64,000 nt of DNA from Camelimonas lactis (GCF_004342915.1 NZ_SLWL01000003.1:186001-250000), one strand, 5' to 3'; positions 47,667 to 58,422 are shown, counted from the stretch's first letter. Translations and numbers: made by a program. The notes: generated by a model not told the origin, from the sequence alone.

Positions 47667-48998
47667 ATGACTGACGTCCGTATGGTTCTGGCGGCCCTGC
47701 TGTTCTGCATCGCCGCCATCAGCGGCGTGATCTATATCGCCATCCAGCCAACGCAATTGCGTGTCGGCGTGACGGCGGACGACGCCATCAGCCGGCATGT
47801 CATGCAGATCGCCGACCAGGCGTTCCGTGAGCGCAAAAAGGAAATCCGCCTGAAAACGGTGGTGTTGCGAAACGCCGCCGAGGTGGCTGCGGCGCTGAAC
47901 GCCGGCTCTGTCGATCTGGGCGTGGCGCGCTCGGACAATATTGCCGCCACCGCCGCCGAGGCTGTTCTCGTGCTCCGCCGCGAAGCGCTGGTCATTGTCG
48001 CGCGCGGCGTCGATGACGCGACGGATGTCAGCGCCCTTGCCGGCAAGCGCATCGGCGTGCTGGCTTTCGGCGGCCCCGAGCCCGGCAATCGCCTGAATGC
48101 GCTGTTCGATTATTATGGCCTCGTGGGCGCCTCGCAGAAGAGCGCCGTCATCCAGCCGGCGGAACTGGCCGACGCCCTGGCTTCGCGCCGCTTTGACGCG
48201 TTCGCCCTGCTCGGTTCGGTGGCCGCCCCCGCCATGGCCGCCAGCGTGCGCCGCATCGCGGAAGGCAACCCGGGCGGCATCGCCATTATCGACATGGCGG
48301 AGGCTGAGGCGCTGGCGCAACGCGTTGGCGATCTGGAAACGGTTTCCATCCCCGCCGGCATATTTCGCGGCAGCCCGCCATTGCCGGCGAAAAAGAAGGA
48401 TACGGTGGCCGCGCCGGTGCGCCTGATGGCCCGGGCAGACCTGGACGAAGGCAAGGTGTCGCGGCTATTGCAGCAGTTCCTGTCCGTCCGCTCCGCCATC
48501 CGCCGCGCCGCGCCGGGCTATGACCACTATGAAGTGCCAGATCCGGAGGACTCCCCGGTTCTGGTGCATCAGGGCGCCCGGGCTTTCCGGGACGGCGAAA
48601 GTACTGGCCTGCTCGAACGCTACAGCGATGCGCTCTATCTCGGCCTGTTCGTGATCGGCGGCGTCGCCTCCTTCGCTACCGCTGTCGCCGCCCGTTTCGC
48701 GCTGGGCCGGCGCCGACGGCTGATGCGTGTGCTGGGCGAACTGCGGGCCATTGGCGCCAGCCTGACAGGCGTTGCGTCGCTGGCGCAACTGGACGAGGCG
48801 GAGGTCAGGGTTGAACATCTGCTGTCGTCGGTGTTCGAGCGCGCGGCCAACTGTGAACTGTCCGCTGACGATCTTGCCGCCATCAATCTGGCGTTTGACT
48901 GGTGGCGCACCCAGATCACCGATGCCCGAACCCGTCTGGCTGCTCCGGTCGACAGGGCGGGGAAGCGATTCCTGCCGGCGCAGGCGCCCGGCAGTTGA
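47667..48998 (+). CDS. TAXI-family (TRAP-type) solute-binding protein anchored in the membrane
   Basis: 443 residues: N-terminal membrane segment (MVLAALLFCIAAISGVIYIAI), a TAXI-type binding domain (about 30-290; LRVGVTADDAISRHVMQIADQAF, AAALNAGSVDLGVARSD, LAGKRIGVLAFGGPEPGNRLNALFDYYG), then a second helix (LYLGLFVIGGVASFATAVAARFAL, about 325-350) and a C-terminal cytoplasmic helical region. TAXI proteins normally work with a fused DctQM-type permease; none is nearby. The two anchors and cytoplasmic tail suggest sensing or a wall/membrane role, but that is inference. Confidence 0.75.
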   Translation: MTDVRMVLAALLFCIAAISGVIYIAIQPTQLRVGVTADDAISRHVMQIADQAFRERKKEIRLKTVVLRNAAEVAAALNAGSVDLGVARSDNIAATAAEAVLVLRREALVIVARGVDDATDVSALAGKRIGVLAFGGPEPGNRLNALFDYYGLVGASQKSAVIQPAELADALASRRFDAFALLGSVAAPAMAASVRRIAEGNPGGIAIIDMAEAEALAQRVGDLETVSIPAGIFRGSPPLPAKKKDTVAAPVRLMARADLDEGKVSRLLQQFLSVRSAIRRAAPGYDHYEVPDPEDSPVLVHQGARAFRDGESTGLLERYSDALYLGLFVIGGVASFATAVAARFALGRRRRLMRVLGELRAIGASLTGVASLAQLDEAEVRVEHLLSSVFERAANCELSADDLAAINLAFDWWRTQITDARTRLAAPVDRAGKRFLPAQAPGS

Positions 48999-49117
48999 TC
49001 AGCGGCGCGTTATGCGTCAAACGAACCTGAACCGGTTATAATGGCCCTGCCATTCCGCCGGCCCGTCATTGGGTAGCCGCTGTTTGATGCGCAGGCTACG
49101 GGACAGGAGAACGCTCC

Positions 49118-49705
49118 ATGCGTGCCGGCGAAGTCGCGCGATCGACCAACGAGACCAAAATCTCCGTTTCCATCAATCTGGACGGGGACGGCAGGGCTGA
49201 CGTCGCCACCGGCGTCGGTTTCTTCGATCACATGCTGGACCTGTTTGCCCGTCATGGTCTGTTCGACGTCAAGGTCCATGCGGACGGCGATCTGCATGTC
49301 GATGACCATCATACGGTGGAAGATTGCGGCATTGCCCTTGGTGAAGCTTTCCGCAAGGCGCTGGGCGACAAGCGCGGCGTGGTGCGCTACGCCGACGCGC
49401 ACGTCCCGATGGACGAGACCCTGTCGCGCGTCTGTGTCGACATTTCCGGCCGGCCGTTCCTGGTGTTTCGCACCGAATTTACCGCGGGCAAGATCGGGAC
49501 CTTCGATACGGAGCTGGTGCGGGAGTTTTTCCAGGCTTTCGCCATGAACGCGGGGCTCACCCTGCATGTCGAGACGTTCTACGGCCTTAATAGCCACCAT
49601 ATCGCCGAGAGCTGCTTCAAGGGGCTCGGCCGCGCCCTGCGCAAGGCCGTGGCGATCGACGCCCGCGAAGGTAACCGGATTCCGTCCACCAAGGGCGCGC
49701 TCTGA
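49118..49705 (+). CDS. hisB: Imidazoleglycerol-phosphate dehydratase
   Basis: Histidine-pathway enzyme (195 residues, monofunctional). Manganese-ligand motifs are clear: [31 protein letters not shown], and [19 protein letters not shown]. It heads the cluster hisB-DUF2628-hisH-hisA-hisF-hisE; hisG, hisD, hisC and hisI are not in the window. No attenuator-like leader was seen. Confidence 0.96.
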   Translation: MRAGEVARSTNETKISVSINLDGDGRADVATGVGFFDHMLDLFARHGLFDVKVHADGDLHVDDHHTVEDCGIALGEAFRKALGDKRGVVRYADAHVPMDETLSRVCVDISGRPFLVFRTEFTAGKIGTFDTELVREFFQAFAMNAGLTLHVETFYGLNSHHIAESCFKGLGRALRKAVAIDAREGNRIPSTKGAL

Positions 49706-49753
49706 CGCGCCTTGCAAGAGGGCGTGGATTGCCGTGCGACAGGGGGAGCTGGC

Positions 49754-50248
49754 ATGAAGTCCTTTCTGTTGTTCGCGCCGCGGGGCGCGACGCCCGGAGA
49801 CCCCGGCGCTCTCGAAAACGCCGTGGTCGTCAGGGATTCGTTCACCTGGCTGGCGTTTCTGGCGCCGACGCTGTGGTTTCTGTATTTCCGCCTTTGGCTG
49901 GCGGCGCTGGGCGCCCTCATGATCACGCCCGCGGTGCTCGCTCTCGCCGCGTATTTTCCCGTTGGGTCGGGCGTCGTGCTGATGGTCCTGCTGGCGGTTC
50001 GCCTGTTCATCGGGCTTGAGGCTGGCGCGTTGCGGGCGCGATCCCTGCGTGGCCGGGGCTATCGTCTGGCGGACGCTGTCGTTGCCCGTAACGGAGCCGA
50101 GGCGGAGAACATGATGTTCAGGCGGTGGCTGTCGCAGCCAGCGGAAGATTCCCCACCAGTTATCGCTGCGCAATCCGCCGCGCAGCCGGAGCGGCGCGCC
50201 GTGGCGGGCATTGTAGGGTTGTTTCCGGAGCCGGAGGGCGGTCGTTGA
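49754..50248 (+). CDS. DUF2628 small membrane protein
   Basis: 164-residue protein with an N-terminal [10 protein letters not shown] segment, then two or three membrane helices ([61 protein letters not shown]) and [20 protein letters not shown]. This family recurs between hisB and hisH in alphaproteobacteria, but has no known function. Its stop overlaps the hisH start, so the two are translated together. Confidence 0.78.
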   Translation: MKSFLLFAPRGATPGDPGALENAVVVRDSFTWLAFLAPTLWFLYFRLWLAALGALMITPAVLALAAYFPVGSGVVLMVLLAVRLFIGLEAGALRARSLRGRGYRLADAVVARNGAEAENMMFRRWLSQPAEDSPPVIAAQSAAQPERRAVAGIVGLFPEPEGGR

Positions 50249-50898
50249 ATACGGTTGTTGTGGTTGATTATGGCTCGGGCAACCTGCACTCCGCCTGCAA
50301 GGCCCTGGAGCGCGCTGGCAATGACGCCGGCAGCGAGGTCACCGTCCGGCTGTCGTCTGATCCGGATGAGGTGCTGAAGGCCGACCGGGTGGTGTTGCCG
50401 GGCGTCGGCGCCTTCGCCGACTGCCGTCGCGGCCTCGACGCCGCGCCAGGTCTGACCGAGGCGCTGACGGAACTGGTGCAGGAGAAGGGCCGGCCGTTTT
50501 TTGGCATCTGCGTCGGCATGCAACTGCTGGCCTCGCGCGGTCTGGAATATGAGATCACCGCCGGTCTTGACTGGATCAGCGGCGACGTGGCGCCGATTCG
50601 TCCAGCGGATCCGTCGCTCAAGATTCCTCACATGGGGTGGAATGATCTCACCCAGGTCCGTCCCCATCCGCTGCTGGACAATCTGCTGAACTCCGGTCGT
50701 AGCCGCGACGCCTATTTTGTCCATTCCTATGCGCTGACCGCCGCACGCCCGGAAGACGTCGTCGCCACGACCGACTATGGCGGAGCGATTACCGCCTTCG
50801 TGGCCCGGGACAATGTGGCTGGCAGCCAGTTTCACCCAGAGAAAAGCCAGGGTTTCGGCCTTGCGCTGCTTTCCAATTTCATCAGGTGGCGTCCGTGA
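50245..50898 (+). CDS. hisH: Imidazole glycerol phosphate synthase, glutaminase subunit
   Basis: Class I amidotransferase (217 residues) supplying ammonia to His[12 protein letters not shown] at the start, nucleophile Cys in [11 protein letters not shown], and the His/Glu pair in [10 protein letters not shown] are present. The start is taken as TTG at 50245: GGAGGG lies seven bases upstream, it overlaps the preceding stop, and the protein begins [11 protein letters not shown]. Overlaps hisA by 4 nt. Confidence 0.95.
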   Translation: MNTVVVVDYGSGNLHSACKALERAGNDAGSEVTVRLSSDPDEVLKADRVVLPGVGAFADCRRGLDAAPGLTEALTELVQEKGRPFFGICVGMQLLASRGLEYEITAGLDWISGDVAPIRPADPSLKIPHMGWNDLTQVRPHPLLDNLLNSGRSRDAYFVHSYALTAARPEDVVATTDYGGAITAFVARDNVAGSQFHPEKSQGFGLALLSNFIRWRP

Positions 50899-51632
50899 TC
50901 CTGTTTCCCGCAATCGACCTCAAGGAAGGCCAGTGCGTCCGCCTGGTTCATGGCGACATGAAACAGGCCACGGTGTTCAACGATAACCCGGGCGCCCAGG
51001 CTGAAGCCTTCCGCGCCCAGGGGTTCGACTGGCTGCATATCGTCGATCTGGATGGCGCCTTCGCCGGGCGGCCGGTCAACGCGGATGCGGTTGAAGCAAT
51101 CCTCGCGCGGGCGCCTGGCATGTCCGTGCAACTCGGTGGCGGCATTCGCGACATGCGCACCGTCGATGGCTGGCTGTCGCGCGGCGTGTCGCGCGTCATC
51201 ATCGGCACTGCTGCGGTGCGCGACCCGGCGTTCGTGCGTGAGGCGGCGCGGCTGCATCCTGGCCGCATCGCCGTTGGCATCGACGCCCGCGACGGCCGCG
51301 TGGCTGTCGAGGGCTGGGCCAGCCTGTCGGAGATCGGCGCGGAGGAGCTTGGCAAGAAATTCGAGGACGCCGGCGTCGCCGCCATTATCTTCACCGACAT
51401 CAGCCGCGACGGCGCCATGGGCGGCCTCAACATCGAGTCGACGCTGGCGCTGGCCCGCGCCGTGTCCATCCCGGTGATTGCGTCAGGTGGGCTGGCGTCC
51501 ATTGCCGACGTCCAGCGCCTGACGCAACCCGACTGCGCGATTCTGGAGGGCGCGATTTCCGGCCGCGCCCTGTATGACGGCCGTCTCGACCCGGCGGAAG
51601 CGCTGGCGTTGCTGAAGAACGCGGGACGTTGA
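50895..51632 (+). CDS. hisA: Phosphoribosylformimino-5-aminoimidazole carboxamide ribotide isomerase
   Basis: Beta/alpha-barrel isomerase (245 residues) of histidine synthesis. The catalytic base is Asp8 in [14 protein letters not shown], and the second Asp lies in [19 protein letters not shown] and IASGGLAS are phosphate-binding loops. GTG at 50895 overlaps the hisH stop; a GTG three codons upstream is possible. Followed by hisF after 4 nt. Confidence 0.95.
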   Translation: MILFPAIDLKEGQCVRLVHGDMKQATVFNDNPGAQAEAFRAQGFDWLHIVDLDGAFAGRPVNADAVEAILARAPGMSVQLGGGIRDMRTVDGWLSRGVSRVIIGTAAVRDPAFVREAARLHPGRIAVGIDARDGRVAVEGWASLSEIGAEELGKKFEDAGVAAIIFTDISRDGAMGGLNIESTLALARAVSIPVIASGGLASIADVQRLTQPDCAILEGAISGRALYDGRLDPAEALALLKNAGR

Positions 51633-51636
51633 GCCG

Positions 51637-52410
<774 letters not shown>

Positions 52411-52411
52411 C

Positions 52412-52744
52412 ATGGCTGAACTCACGGGCAAATTCACGCTTGAGGATCTCGAAGCGATCGTGGCGGCCCGCGCCGCGGCAAGCCCGGACACGTCATATAC
52501 GGCGAAACTGCTTGCTGACGGTCCGATGAAGGCTGCAAAGAAGCTTGGCGAGGAGGGCGTGGAAGCCGCGCTCGCGGCCGTGGCGCGCGACAGGGAAAAC
52601 CTGACCGGCGAAGCAGCTGATGTTTTATACCATCTGCTTGTTGTGTTGCGTGGCGCTGATATTCCGCTCAGCGCCGTCATGGAGGAACTGCAACGCCGGA
52701 CCGGTCAGTCCGGATTGCAGGAGAAGGCGTCCCGCCAGACCTGA
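52412..52744 (+). CDS. hisE: Phosphoribosyl-ATP pyrophosphatase
   Basis: 110-residue helical pyrophosphatase for the second step of histidine synthesis. [37 protein letters not shown] (metal-binding Glu residues) and [16 protein letters not shown] are the expected motifs. It is separate from HisI, as in other alphaproteobacteria. Its stop codon abuts an in-frame ATG of the coaA frame. Confidence 0.94.
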   Translation: MAELTGKFTLEDLEAIVAARAAASPDTSYTAKLLADGPMKAAKKLGEEGVEAALAAVARDRENLTGEAADVLYHLLVVLRGADIPLSAVMEELQRRTGQSGLQEKASRQT

Positions 52745-52771
52745 ATGGTACGGCGGGAGACAGGAACGACA

Positions 52772-53752
52772 ATGACGCCAGCAGATTACGCCGCGCCGCC
52801 AGAGCAGATCGAGCGCTCCGTCTCCCCATTTCGCGAATTCACCCGGGCGGAGTGGGCCAGGTTGCGCGCCGACACGCCGTTGACGCTGACGGGCGATGAA
52901 GTCGTGAAGCTGCAATCGCTTAACGACCCGATCTCGCTGGAAGAGGTCATCGCGATCTATCTGCCGCTGTCGCGGCTGTTGTCCCTGTACGTCGCGGCGA
53001 CCCAGGGACTGTTCAAGGCGACGCAGCGCTTCCTGCTGGCCGAGCAGGAAACCAAGGCACCCTATATCATTGGCATCGCAGGGTCGGTCGCCGTTGGCAA
53101 GTCAACCACCGCCCGTATCCTGCAGGCGCTGCTGGCGCGTTGGCCCAATACCCCCAAGGTCGACCTGGTCACCACCGATGGCTTCCTCTATCCTAACGCC
53201 GAGCTTGAGCGTCAGGGACTGATGGAGCGCAAGGGCTTCCCGGAAAGCTATGACACGCAGAAGCTGCTGCAGTTCCTCTCGGACATCAAATCCGGCAAGC
53301 GCAATGTAGCCGGTCCGGTCTATTCCCACCTCGTCTACGACGTGGTGCCGGGCGAGGAAGTGTATGTCGACCAGCCGGACATTCTCATTCTCGAGGGGCT
53401 GAACGTCCTGCAACCGGCGCGTCTGCCCCGGGATGGCAGCGATATTCCGTTCGTATCAGACTTTTTTGACTTCTCGGTCTATCTGGATGCGGATGAGGAT
53501 CTGCTGCACGAGTGGTATGTGACGCGCTTCATGCGCCTGCGTGAAACGGCGTTCCGCGATCCGCAATCCTATTTCCGCAAGTACGCCAGCGTCAGCGAGG
53601 GCGAGGCCCTGCAGATGGCTGAGCGGTTGTGGAGCCGCATCAACCTGACCAACCTGCGCGAAAATGTGCTGCCGACCCGCCGTCGCGCCGATCTGGTATT
53701 GCGCAAGGGCCGCAGCCATCTGATCGAGGAAGTCTCGCTGCGCCGGCTGTAA
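52772..53752 (+). CDS. coaA: Pantothenate kinase, type I
   Basis: Committing enzyme of coenzyme A synthesis (326 residues). [19 protein letters not shown]-loop [17 protein letters not shown] (about residue 100), [19 protein letters not shown], and [19 protein letters not shown] are characteristic of bacterial CoaA. I choose the ATG at 52772 with AGGA upstream; the ATG at 52745 directly after the hisE stop would give nine more residues. coaE is also in this window. Confidence 0.95.
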   Translation: MTPADYAAPPEQIERSVSPFREFTRAEWARLRADTPLTLTGDEVVKLQSLNDPISLEEVIAIYLPLSRLLSLYVAATQGLFKATQRFLLAEQETKAPYIIGIAGSVAVGKSTTARILQALLARWPNTPKVDLVTTDGFLYPNAELERQGLMERKGFPESYDTQKLLQFLSDIKSGKRNVAGPVYSHLVYDVVPGEEVYVDQPDILILEGLNVLQPARLPRDGSDIPFVSDFFDFSVYLDADEDLLHEWYVTRFMRLRETAFRDPQSYFRKYASVSEGEALQMAERLWSRINLTNLRENVLPTRRRADLVLRKGRSHLIEEVSLRRL

Positions 53753-53781
53753 GCCGCGTCGATAATCGAAAAGCAGGGCTG

Positions 53782-53811
53782 AAAACGGGACGGCGCAAAC
53801 CGCCCCGTTTT
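53782..53811. terminator. Bidirectional terminator between coaA and the PfkB kinase
   Basis: AAAACGGG and CCCGTTTT arms with one internal mismatch in a 12-bp stem (53782-53793 with 53800-53811), running into a long T tract. It separates two convergent genes. Confidence 0.75.
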
Positions 53812-53814
53812 TTT

Positions 53815-54816
53815 TCAGAACTTGAGGCCCGACTGGGCGATCAGCTGTTTGAGATCGGCGACCGGGCGGGCGCCCATGTGCTGGATGACTTCCGCGGCGG
53901 CGATGGCGCCGATCTGCCCGCAGATTTCGAGCGGCGCATTGCGGGCGAGCCCGAACAGGAAGCCCGCCGCGAACAGGTCGCCGGCCCCGGTGGTGTCGAC
54001 CAGCGTCCCGATCGGCGCCGCTGGCACGGCGATGCGCTGGCCCCCGTTCAGGATGACACAGCCCTTTTCCGAGCGGGTGACCACGCCCAGTACGTCGCGC
54101 TGCGCCAGTTCGCCCAGCGCCGTCTCAAAATCCGCCGTCTGGTACAGGCTCGTCACCTCGTGGGTATTGGCGAAGACGATATCCACCACCTTGCTGTCGA
54201 TGAGATTGTTGAATTCGTCGCGATAGCGGTCGACGCAGAACGCGTCCGACAGGGTAATGGCGACGCGCCCGCCGCTGGCGTGCGCCACTTCGGCGGCGCG
54301 CAGGAAGGCCACCTTGGCCTGCGGAGGGTCCCAGAGGTAGCCTTCAAGATAGATGATGTCCGACGCGGCGATCATGTCCTCGTCCAGGTCCGCCGGGCTG
54401 AGATCCTGCCCCGCGCCCAGATAGGTGCTCATGCTGCGTTCGCCATCCGGCGTCACCAGCACGAAGCAACGTCCCGTGCCGGGCCCCTCTCCGGCTGGCG
54501 CCGTTGGAAAGGCGACGCCCATGGCGTGCAGGTCGTGGGCGAAGGCCGCTCCCAGGTCGTCTTTCCGCACCCGGGCGATCAGGGCGCCGCGGCCGCCTAG
54601 GGCGGCGACGCCCGCGATGGTGTTGGAGGCGGAGCCGCCGGAAACCGTGGTGGTGGGCCCCATGGCTGCGTACAAGGCGTCGGCGCCGGCTTCGTCCACG
54701 AGCTGCATGGCGCCCTTGGCGATGTGATGCTGGCCAAGAAAGGCCTCATCGGCGCGCGCCAGAATGTCGACGAGCGCATTGCCGATGCCAAGCACATCGT
54801 GCCGTTTTGCAGACAT
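53815..54816 (-). CDS. PfkB-family sugar/adenosine kinase
   Basis: Ribokinase-fold kinase (333 residues). GIGNALVDILARADEAFL at the N terminus, GGSASNTIAGVAALGG (PfkB motif 1), FANTHEVTSL, and the motif 2 DTTGAGDLFAAGFLFGLAR with the catalytic Asp are present. The closest family in alphaproteobacteria is annotated as adenosine kinase, salvaging adenosine to AMP; the substrate is therefore probable but not proven. Confidence 0.86.
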   Translation of the reverse strand: MSAKRHDVLGIGNALVDILARADEAFLGQHHIAKGAMQLVDEAGADALYAAMGPTTTVSGGSASNTIAGVAALGGRGALIARVRKDDLGAAFAHDLHAMGVAFPTAPAGEGPGTGRCFVLVTPDGERSMSTYLGAGQDLSPADLDEDMIAASDIIYLEGYLWDPPQAKVAFLRAAEVAHASGGRVAITLSDAFCVDRYRDEFNNLIDSKVVDIVFANTHEVTSLYQTADFETALGELAQRDVLGVVTRSEKGCVILNGGQRIAVPAAPIGTLVDTTGAGDLFAAGFLFGLARNAPLEICGQIGAIAAAEVIQHMGARPVADLKQLIAQSGLKF

Positions 54817-55227
54817 GAAGATCTCCTGAGGGATGCGCCCGGACGCGGGCGTTCTGGCGGGTGGTTGGCCGGAAAGCCGTCTGGAATCGGCGCCTTCCTG
54901 GCAGTTTGCGAAACAATTGTCAGTTACCTGATAGCAGAACGGGATGGGGCCGACTCATGATTCTGGTCAAGCCTGGGTAATGGGGCCTGCCGTTGGCGCA
55001 TGCCCAGGCCCGACGCCTGAATCCGTTGTGCTTGCGTGAAGGCGTGGCCGGCGTCATAACGCGCCCTTGCGACGCATGTTCACGCGGGGCGCTTCCTGAC
55101 CGGGGCGGCGCCGTTCATCTGCCAGGAGCATGCCCGTTCTTCCGACATGCGATTTACGTCCGTTCCGGCGCTGTGGCTGAACGAACGCGGGTCGCACCTG
55201 ACGTCAACCGGGTGATGGTGAAGCAGT
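54817..55227. other. Long divergent intergenic region upstream of trpS
   Basis: 411 bases between divergent genes. Both promoters must lie here. In many relatives murJ would precede trpS; I see no remnant of murJ coding sequence. No leader peptide with Trp codons, palindrome or RNA gene was recognised. Confidence 0.4.
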
Positions 55228-56268
55228 ATGGCGACAATCGGCCAGCGCGTGTTCTCCGGCGTGCAACCAACGGGCAATCTGCATCTCGGCAATTATCTTG
55301 GCGCCATCCAGCGCTTTGTCGGGCTCCAGGACCAGTATGAGTGCATCTATTGCGTGGTGGACATGCATGCGATCACCGTGCCCCAGAAGCCCCAGGAGCT
55401 GACGCGCCAGATTCGCGAGGTCACCGCCGCCTTTCTGGCCTGCGGCGTCGACCCCAGGCGGCATATCGTGTTCAACCAGAGCCAGGTCAGCGGTCATGCC
55501 GAACTGGCGTGGGTGTTCAACTGCGTCGCCCGCATGGGCTGGCTCAACCGCATGACCCAGTTCAAGGAGAAGGCGGGCAAGGACCGGGAGAACGCCTCGG
55601 TGGGGCTGTTCACCTATCCGGACCTGATGGCCGCCGACATCCTTGTTTACCGCGCCACCCATGTGCCTGTCGGCGAGGACCAGAAGCAGCACATGGAGCT
55701 GACCCGCGACATCGCCCAGAAATTCAACAATGATTTCGCCGAATCGATCGCGCGCAATGGCTTCGGCGAGACATATTTCCCGCTGGCCGAGCCACTGATC
55801 CAGGGCCCGGCCCGCCGGGTCATGAGCCTGCGTGACGGCGCGAAGAAAATGTCCAAATCGGATCCGTCCGATTATTCGCGCATCAACCTCAGTGATGGCC
55901 CCGACGCGATCGCCCAGAAGGTGCGCAAGGCCAAGACTGACGCCGAGCCGCTGCCTTCCGAAGAAGCCGGCCTCGCAAACCGCCCGGAAGCAGACAATCT
56001 GGTCGGTATCTATGCGGCCCTGTCCGGCCGGGCCAAGGCGGATGTTCTGTCCGAGTTTGGCGGTTCGCAGTTTTCGATCTTCAAGACCGCCCTGGTCGAC
56101 CTGTCCGTGGCCCATCTTGGCCCCATCGGTTCGGAGATGCAGCGCCTGGTTGCGGATGGGCACTACATCGATTCGGTGCTCGTCGACGGGGCCAACCGCG
56201 CCCGTGTGCTGGCCGACCAGACCATGCGCGACGTAAAGGATATCCTCGGTTTCATCCGCGCCCGCTGA
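55228..56268 (+). CDS. trpS: Tryptophanyl-tRNA synthetase
   Basis: Class I synthetase (346 residues) charging tRNA-Trp. [19 protein letters not shown] holds the HIGH-type motif (H19-N22); [27 protein letters not shown] and the KMSKS loop [11 protein letters not shown] (about 206) are intact. Followed 230 nt later by the Nfu gene. Confidence 0.96.
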   Translation: MATIGQRVFSGVQPTGNLHLGNYLGAIQRFVGLQDQYECIYCVVDMHAITVPQKPQELTRQIREVTAAFLACGVDPRRHIVFNQSQVSGHAELAWVFNCVARMGWLNRMTQFKEKAGKDRENASVGLFTYPDLMAADILVYRATHVPVGEDQKQHMELTRDIAQKFNNDFAESIARNGFGETYFPLAEPLIQGPARRVMSLRDGAKKMSKSDPSDYSRINLSDGPDAIAQKVRKAKTDAEPLPSEEAGLANRPEADNLVGIYAALSGRAKADVLSEFGGSQFSIFKTALVDLSVAHLGPIGSEMQRLVADGHYIDSVLVDGANRARVLADQTMRDVKDILGFIRAR

Positions 56269-56418
56269 TTTGACTGATTCCTGCAACGGCAGGGCGTCGC
56301 CCATATCCGGGCGTGACGTCGCTGTTTGTTGCCATCACTGGGCGCCACCGCCATATTTGGTTCAGAGGCCGGCATGGCTGGCCTGGAAGCGCGCGCAGAG
56401 CGCGTTCAGACAAAAGAC

Positions 56419-56456
56419 AGGGCAAAATCCGTTCCAGCGTGAACGGATTTTGCTCC
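56419..56456. repeat. Dispersed repeat, copy 2 (between trpS and nfu)
   Basis: Pairs with the copy at 39144-39181 (32 of 38 bases identical). This copy contains a perfect 13-bp inverted repeat, 56422-56434 with 56441-56453, around a 6-nt loop. No T-run follows, so it is a repeat element rather than a clear terminator. Confidence 0.65.
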
Positions 56457-56498
56457 AGCCGACCCGCCGGCCTTGAACCGGCGCGCGAGGAGTTGAGA

Positions 56499-57059
56499 AT
56501 GTTTATCCAGACCGAAGCGACGCCCAATCCGGCGACGCTCAAGTTTCTGCCCGGTCGCACCGTTCTGGCTGACGGCACGCTCGATTTCCGCAGCCGTGAC
56601 GACGCCTCGGCGTCCCCCCTGGCCGAGCGGCTGTTTAACGTGGATGGCGTCGCCGCCGTGTTTTTCGGCAATGACTTCATCACCGTCACCAAGGCAGGCG
56701 GCGAGTGGGTGCATCTGAAGCCGGCCATTTTGGGCGCGATCATGGAGCACTTCATGTCCGGCGCGCCTGTGGTGGCCAATCAGGCGGCTTTGCCCGTAGA
56801 TGACGGCGAGGAGTTCTTCGACGAAAAGGACGCCGGCATCGTCGACACCATCAAGGACCTGCTGGAAACCCGCGTGCGGCCGGCGGTGGCCAATGATGGC
56901 GGCGACATCACCTTCGTCGGCTATCGCGACGGCACCGTTTATCTGTCGATGAAGGGCGCCTGCTCCGGCTGTCCGTCGTCAACCGCCACCCTGCAGCACG
57001 GCATCCAGAACCTGTTCCGGCACTTCCTGCCGGACGTTCAGGCCGTGGAGGCCGTATAA
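56499..57059 (+). CDS. Nfu-type iron-sulfur cluster carrier protein
   Basis: 186 residues: an Nfu N-terminal domain (MFIQTEATPNPATLKFLPGR, SPLAERLFNVDGVAAVFFGNDFITV) and a C-terminal NifU domain with the CSGCPSS motif (CxxC) that binds a transferable 4Fe-4S cluster. This is the same layout as mitochondrial NFU1. GAGGAG precedes the ATG at 56499. It lies upstream of tsaB and rimI, as in other Hyphomicrobiales. Confidence 0.93.
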   Translation: MFIQTEATPNPATLKFLPGRTVLADGTLDFRSRDDASASPLAERLFNVDGVAAVFFGNDFITVTKAGGEWVHLKPAILGAIMEHFMSGAPVVANQAALPVDDGEEFFDEKDAGIVDTIKDLLETRVRPAVANDGGDITFVGYRDGTVYLSMKGACSGCPSSTATLQHGIQNLFRHFLPDVQAVEAV

Positions 57060-57096
57060 ACATCGCGCGGGACCCGGGCGGCGGAGGGAGATGTAA

Positions 57097-57780
57097 TTGC
57101 GCGTTCTGGCGATTGATACGGCTCTTGGCGCCTGCTCGGCGTGCGTGGCGGAGCGTGGGGCTCCGGCGGCGATCTCGACGGAAACCATGGTTATGGAACG
57201 TGGTCACGCCGAGGCGCTGCTGCCGCTGCTGGAGCGCGTGATGGCCCATGCGCCAGGTGGTTTCGGCGCCATCGACCGGGTGGTGGTGACCGTCGGACCC
57301 GGCAGTTTCACCGGCTTGCGCATCGGCATCTCGGCTGCCCGGGCCATCGGTCTCGCCCTTAAAGTTCCTGTCGTCGGCGTCACCAGCCTTTCGGCCCTGC
57401 TGAGTCCGATCGTCGCCACCGCTGGCGATCGCGTCGCCGTCGCCGCCATCGACGCCCGCCATGGCCAGGTTTTTATCCAGGCCGTGGCTCCTGGCGGCCG
57501 TGTTGTGGTGCCGGCGCGGCTGGCCACCGCCCGTGAAGCGGCGCGTCTGCTTGGCTCCGGCAATATCATGATCGCGGGCTCCGGCGCCGGCCTCCTCGCC
57601 GCCGAGGCCTGGTCCGTGGGCGTCAACGCCACGGTCGCGCCGGACGCCCTGTTTCCCGATCCCCTGTGGGTGGCGCGGCTTGGCGCGCTGGCTGATCCGG
57701 CGACGGCGCTGCCCAAACCCTATTATTTGCGTGCGCCCGATGCGAAGCCGCAGGAAGGCGGGGCGCTGCCGCGCGCCTGA
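57097..57780 (+). CDS. tsaB: tRNA threonylcarbamoyladenosine biosynthesis protein TsaB
   Basis: 227-residue ASKHA-fold partner of TsaD in t6A37 tRNA modification. LAIDTALGACSACVAE, HAEALLPLLERVMA and VVTVGPGSFTGLRIGISAARAIG are the family motifs. Start is a TTG at 57097 with GGAGG upstream, giving the usual RVLAIDTA beginning. rimI follows after 35 nt. Confidence 0.93.
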   Translation: MRVLAIDTALGACSACVAERGAPAAISTETMVMERGHAEALLPLLERVMAHAPGGFGAIDRVVVTVGPGSFTGLRIGISAARAIGLALKVPVVGVTSLSALLSPIVATAGDRVAVAAIDARHGQVFIQAVAPGGRVVVPARLATAREAARLLGSGNIMIAGSGAGLLAAEAWSVGVNATVAPDALFPDPLWVARLGALADPATALPKPYYLRAPDAKPQEGGALPRA

Positions 57781-57815
57781 CAGGTCATACGCCGTTGGTG
57801 GCTTCAGGAGGTCGT

Positions 57816-58307
57816 ATGAGCGTTTTACGATGGCCCTGGGGGTCTAGCGAGGAGCTGGTGACGCAACGGCTTCAGCCGGCCTGCGCGGCGGTTCTGGCGC
57901 ATATCCACGCCGCCAGCTTCGCCCATGGCTGGGATGAAGAAGCCATGGCGGCGATGATTCTCGACGACATGATCCAGAGCGACGGGCTGTTCGCCTCCGG
58001 CCAGCCGGTCGCGCCGGTCGCGTTCGTGCTCAGCCGCTGCGTGCTGGATGAAGCCGAAATCCTCACCATCGCCGTCTCCGACCGCTGGCGCGGCCGCCGG
58101 GCGTCGCTCCGCCTGTTGCAGCATCATCTGCAATGTCTGGCGGCCAGGGGCGTCAGAACAGTGCATCTGGAGGTGGAGGAGGGGAATGCGCCCGCCCTGC
58201 ACCTGTACGACCGCTTCGGGTTTATCAGGACGGGCGAGCGCAAGGGATATTACGCCAGGGCCGATGGCTCGCGCGCGACTGCCGTGCTGATGAGCAGGGA
58301 GCTCTGA
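57816..58307 (+). CDS. rimI: RimI-type GNAT N-acetyltransferase
   Basis: 163-residue GNAT-fold protein, in the genomic position of ribosomal-protein S18 alanine N-acetyltransferase RimI next to tsaB. IHAASFAHGWDEEAMAAMI, EILTIAVSDRWRGRRASLRLL and LEVEEGNAPALHLYDRFGFIRTGERKGYY fit. The acetyl-CoA loop is RGRRAS instead of the usual QGxGxG, so catalytic efficiency or target may differ. AGGAGG lies close upstream of the ATG. Terminator follows about 115 nt after the stop. Confidence 0.85.
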   Translation: MSVLRWPWGSSEELVTQRLQPACAAVLAHIHAASFAHGWDEEAMAAMILDDMIQSDGLFASGQPVAPVAFVLSRCVLDEAEILTIAVSDRWRGRRASLRLLQHHLQCLAARGVRTVHLEVEEGNAPALHLYDRFGFIRTGERKGYYARADGSRATAVLMSREL

Positions 58308-58422
58308 GTTTCGCGCAAGGGGCGGTTGGGTCAGGGAATGCGTTGAAACGCGCCCCGAGCTGAAGCCAATTCAGGGCCGACGTAAAGGACCGGCAGCATC
58401 GCTCCATGCTGCGCCAAACAGC

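Noticed and set aside
46361-47719. 452-codon minus-strand frame opposite the PimD-like gene
   Set aside because: Antisense shadow of a clear dehydrogenase gene that also spans a terminator.
49010-50173. 387-codon minus-strand frame opposite hisB and the DUF2628 gene
   Set aside because: Antisense shadow; Arg/Gln-rich composition typical of a non-coding frame.
56422-56453. Perfect 13-bp hairpin after trpS as a rho-independent terminator
   Set aside because: It lacks a following T-run and matches another intergenic copy, so a repeat element is the better reading.
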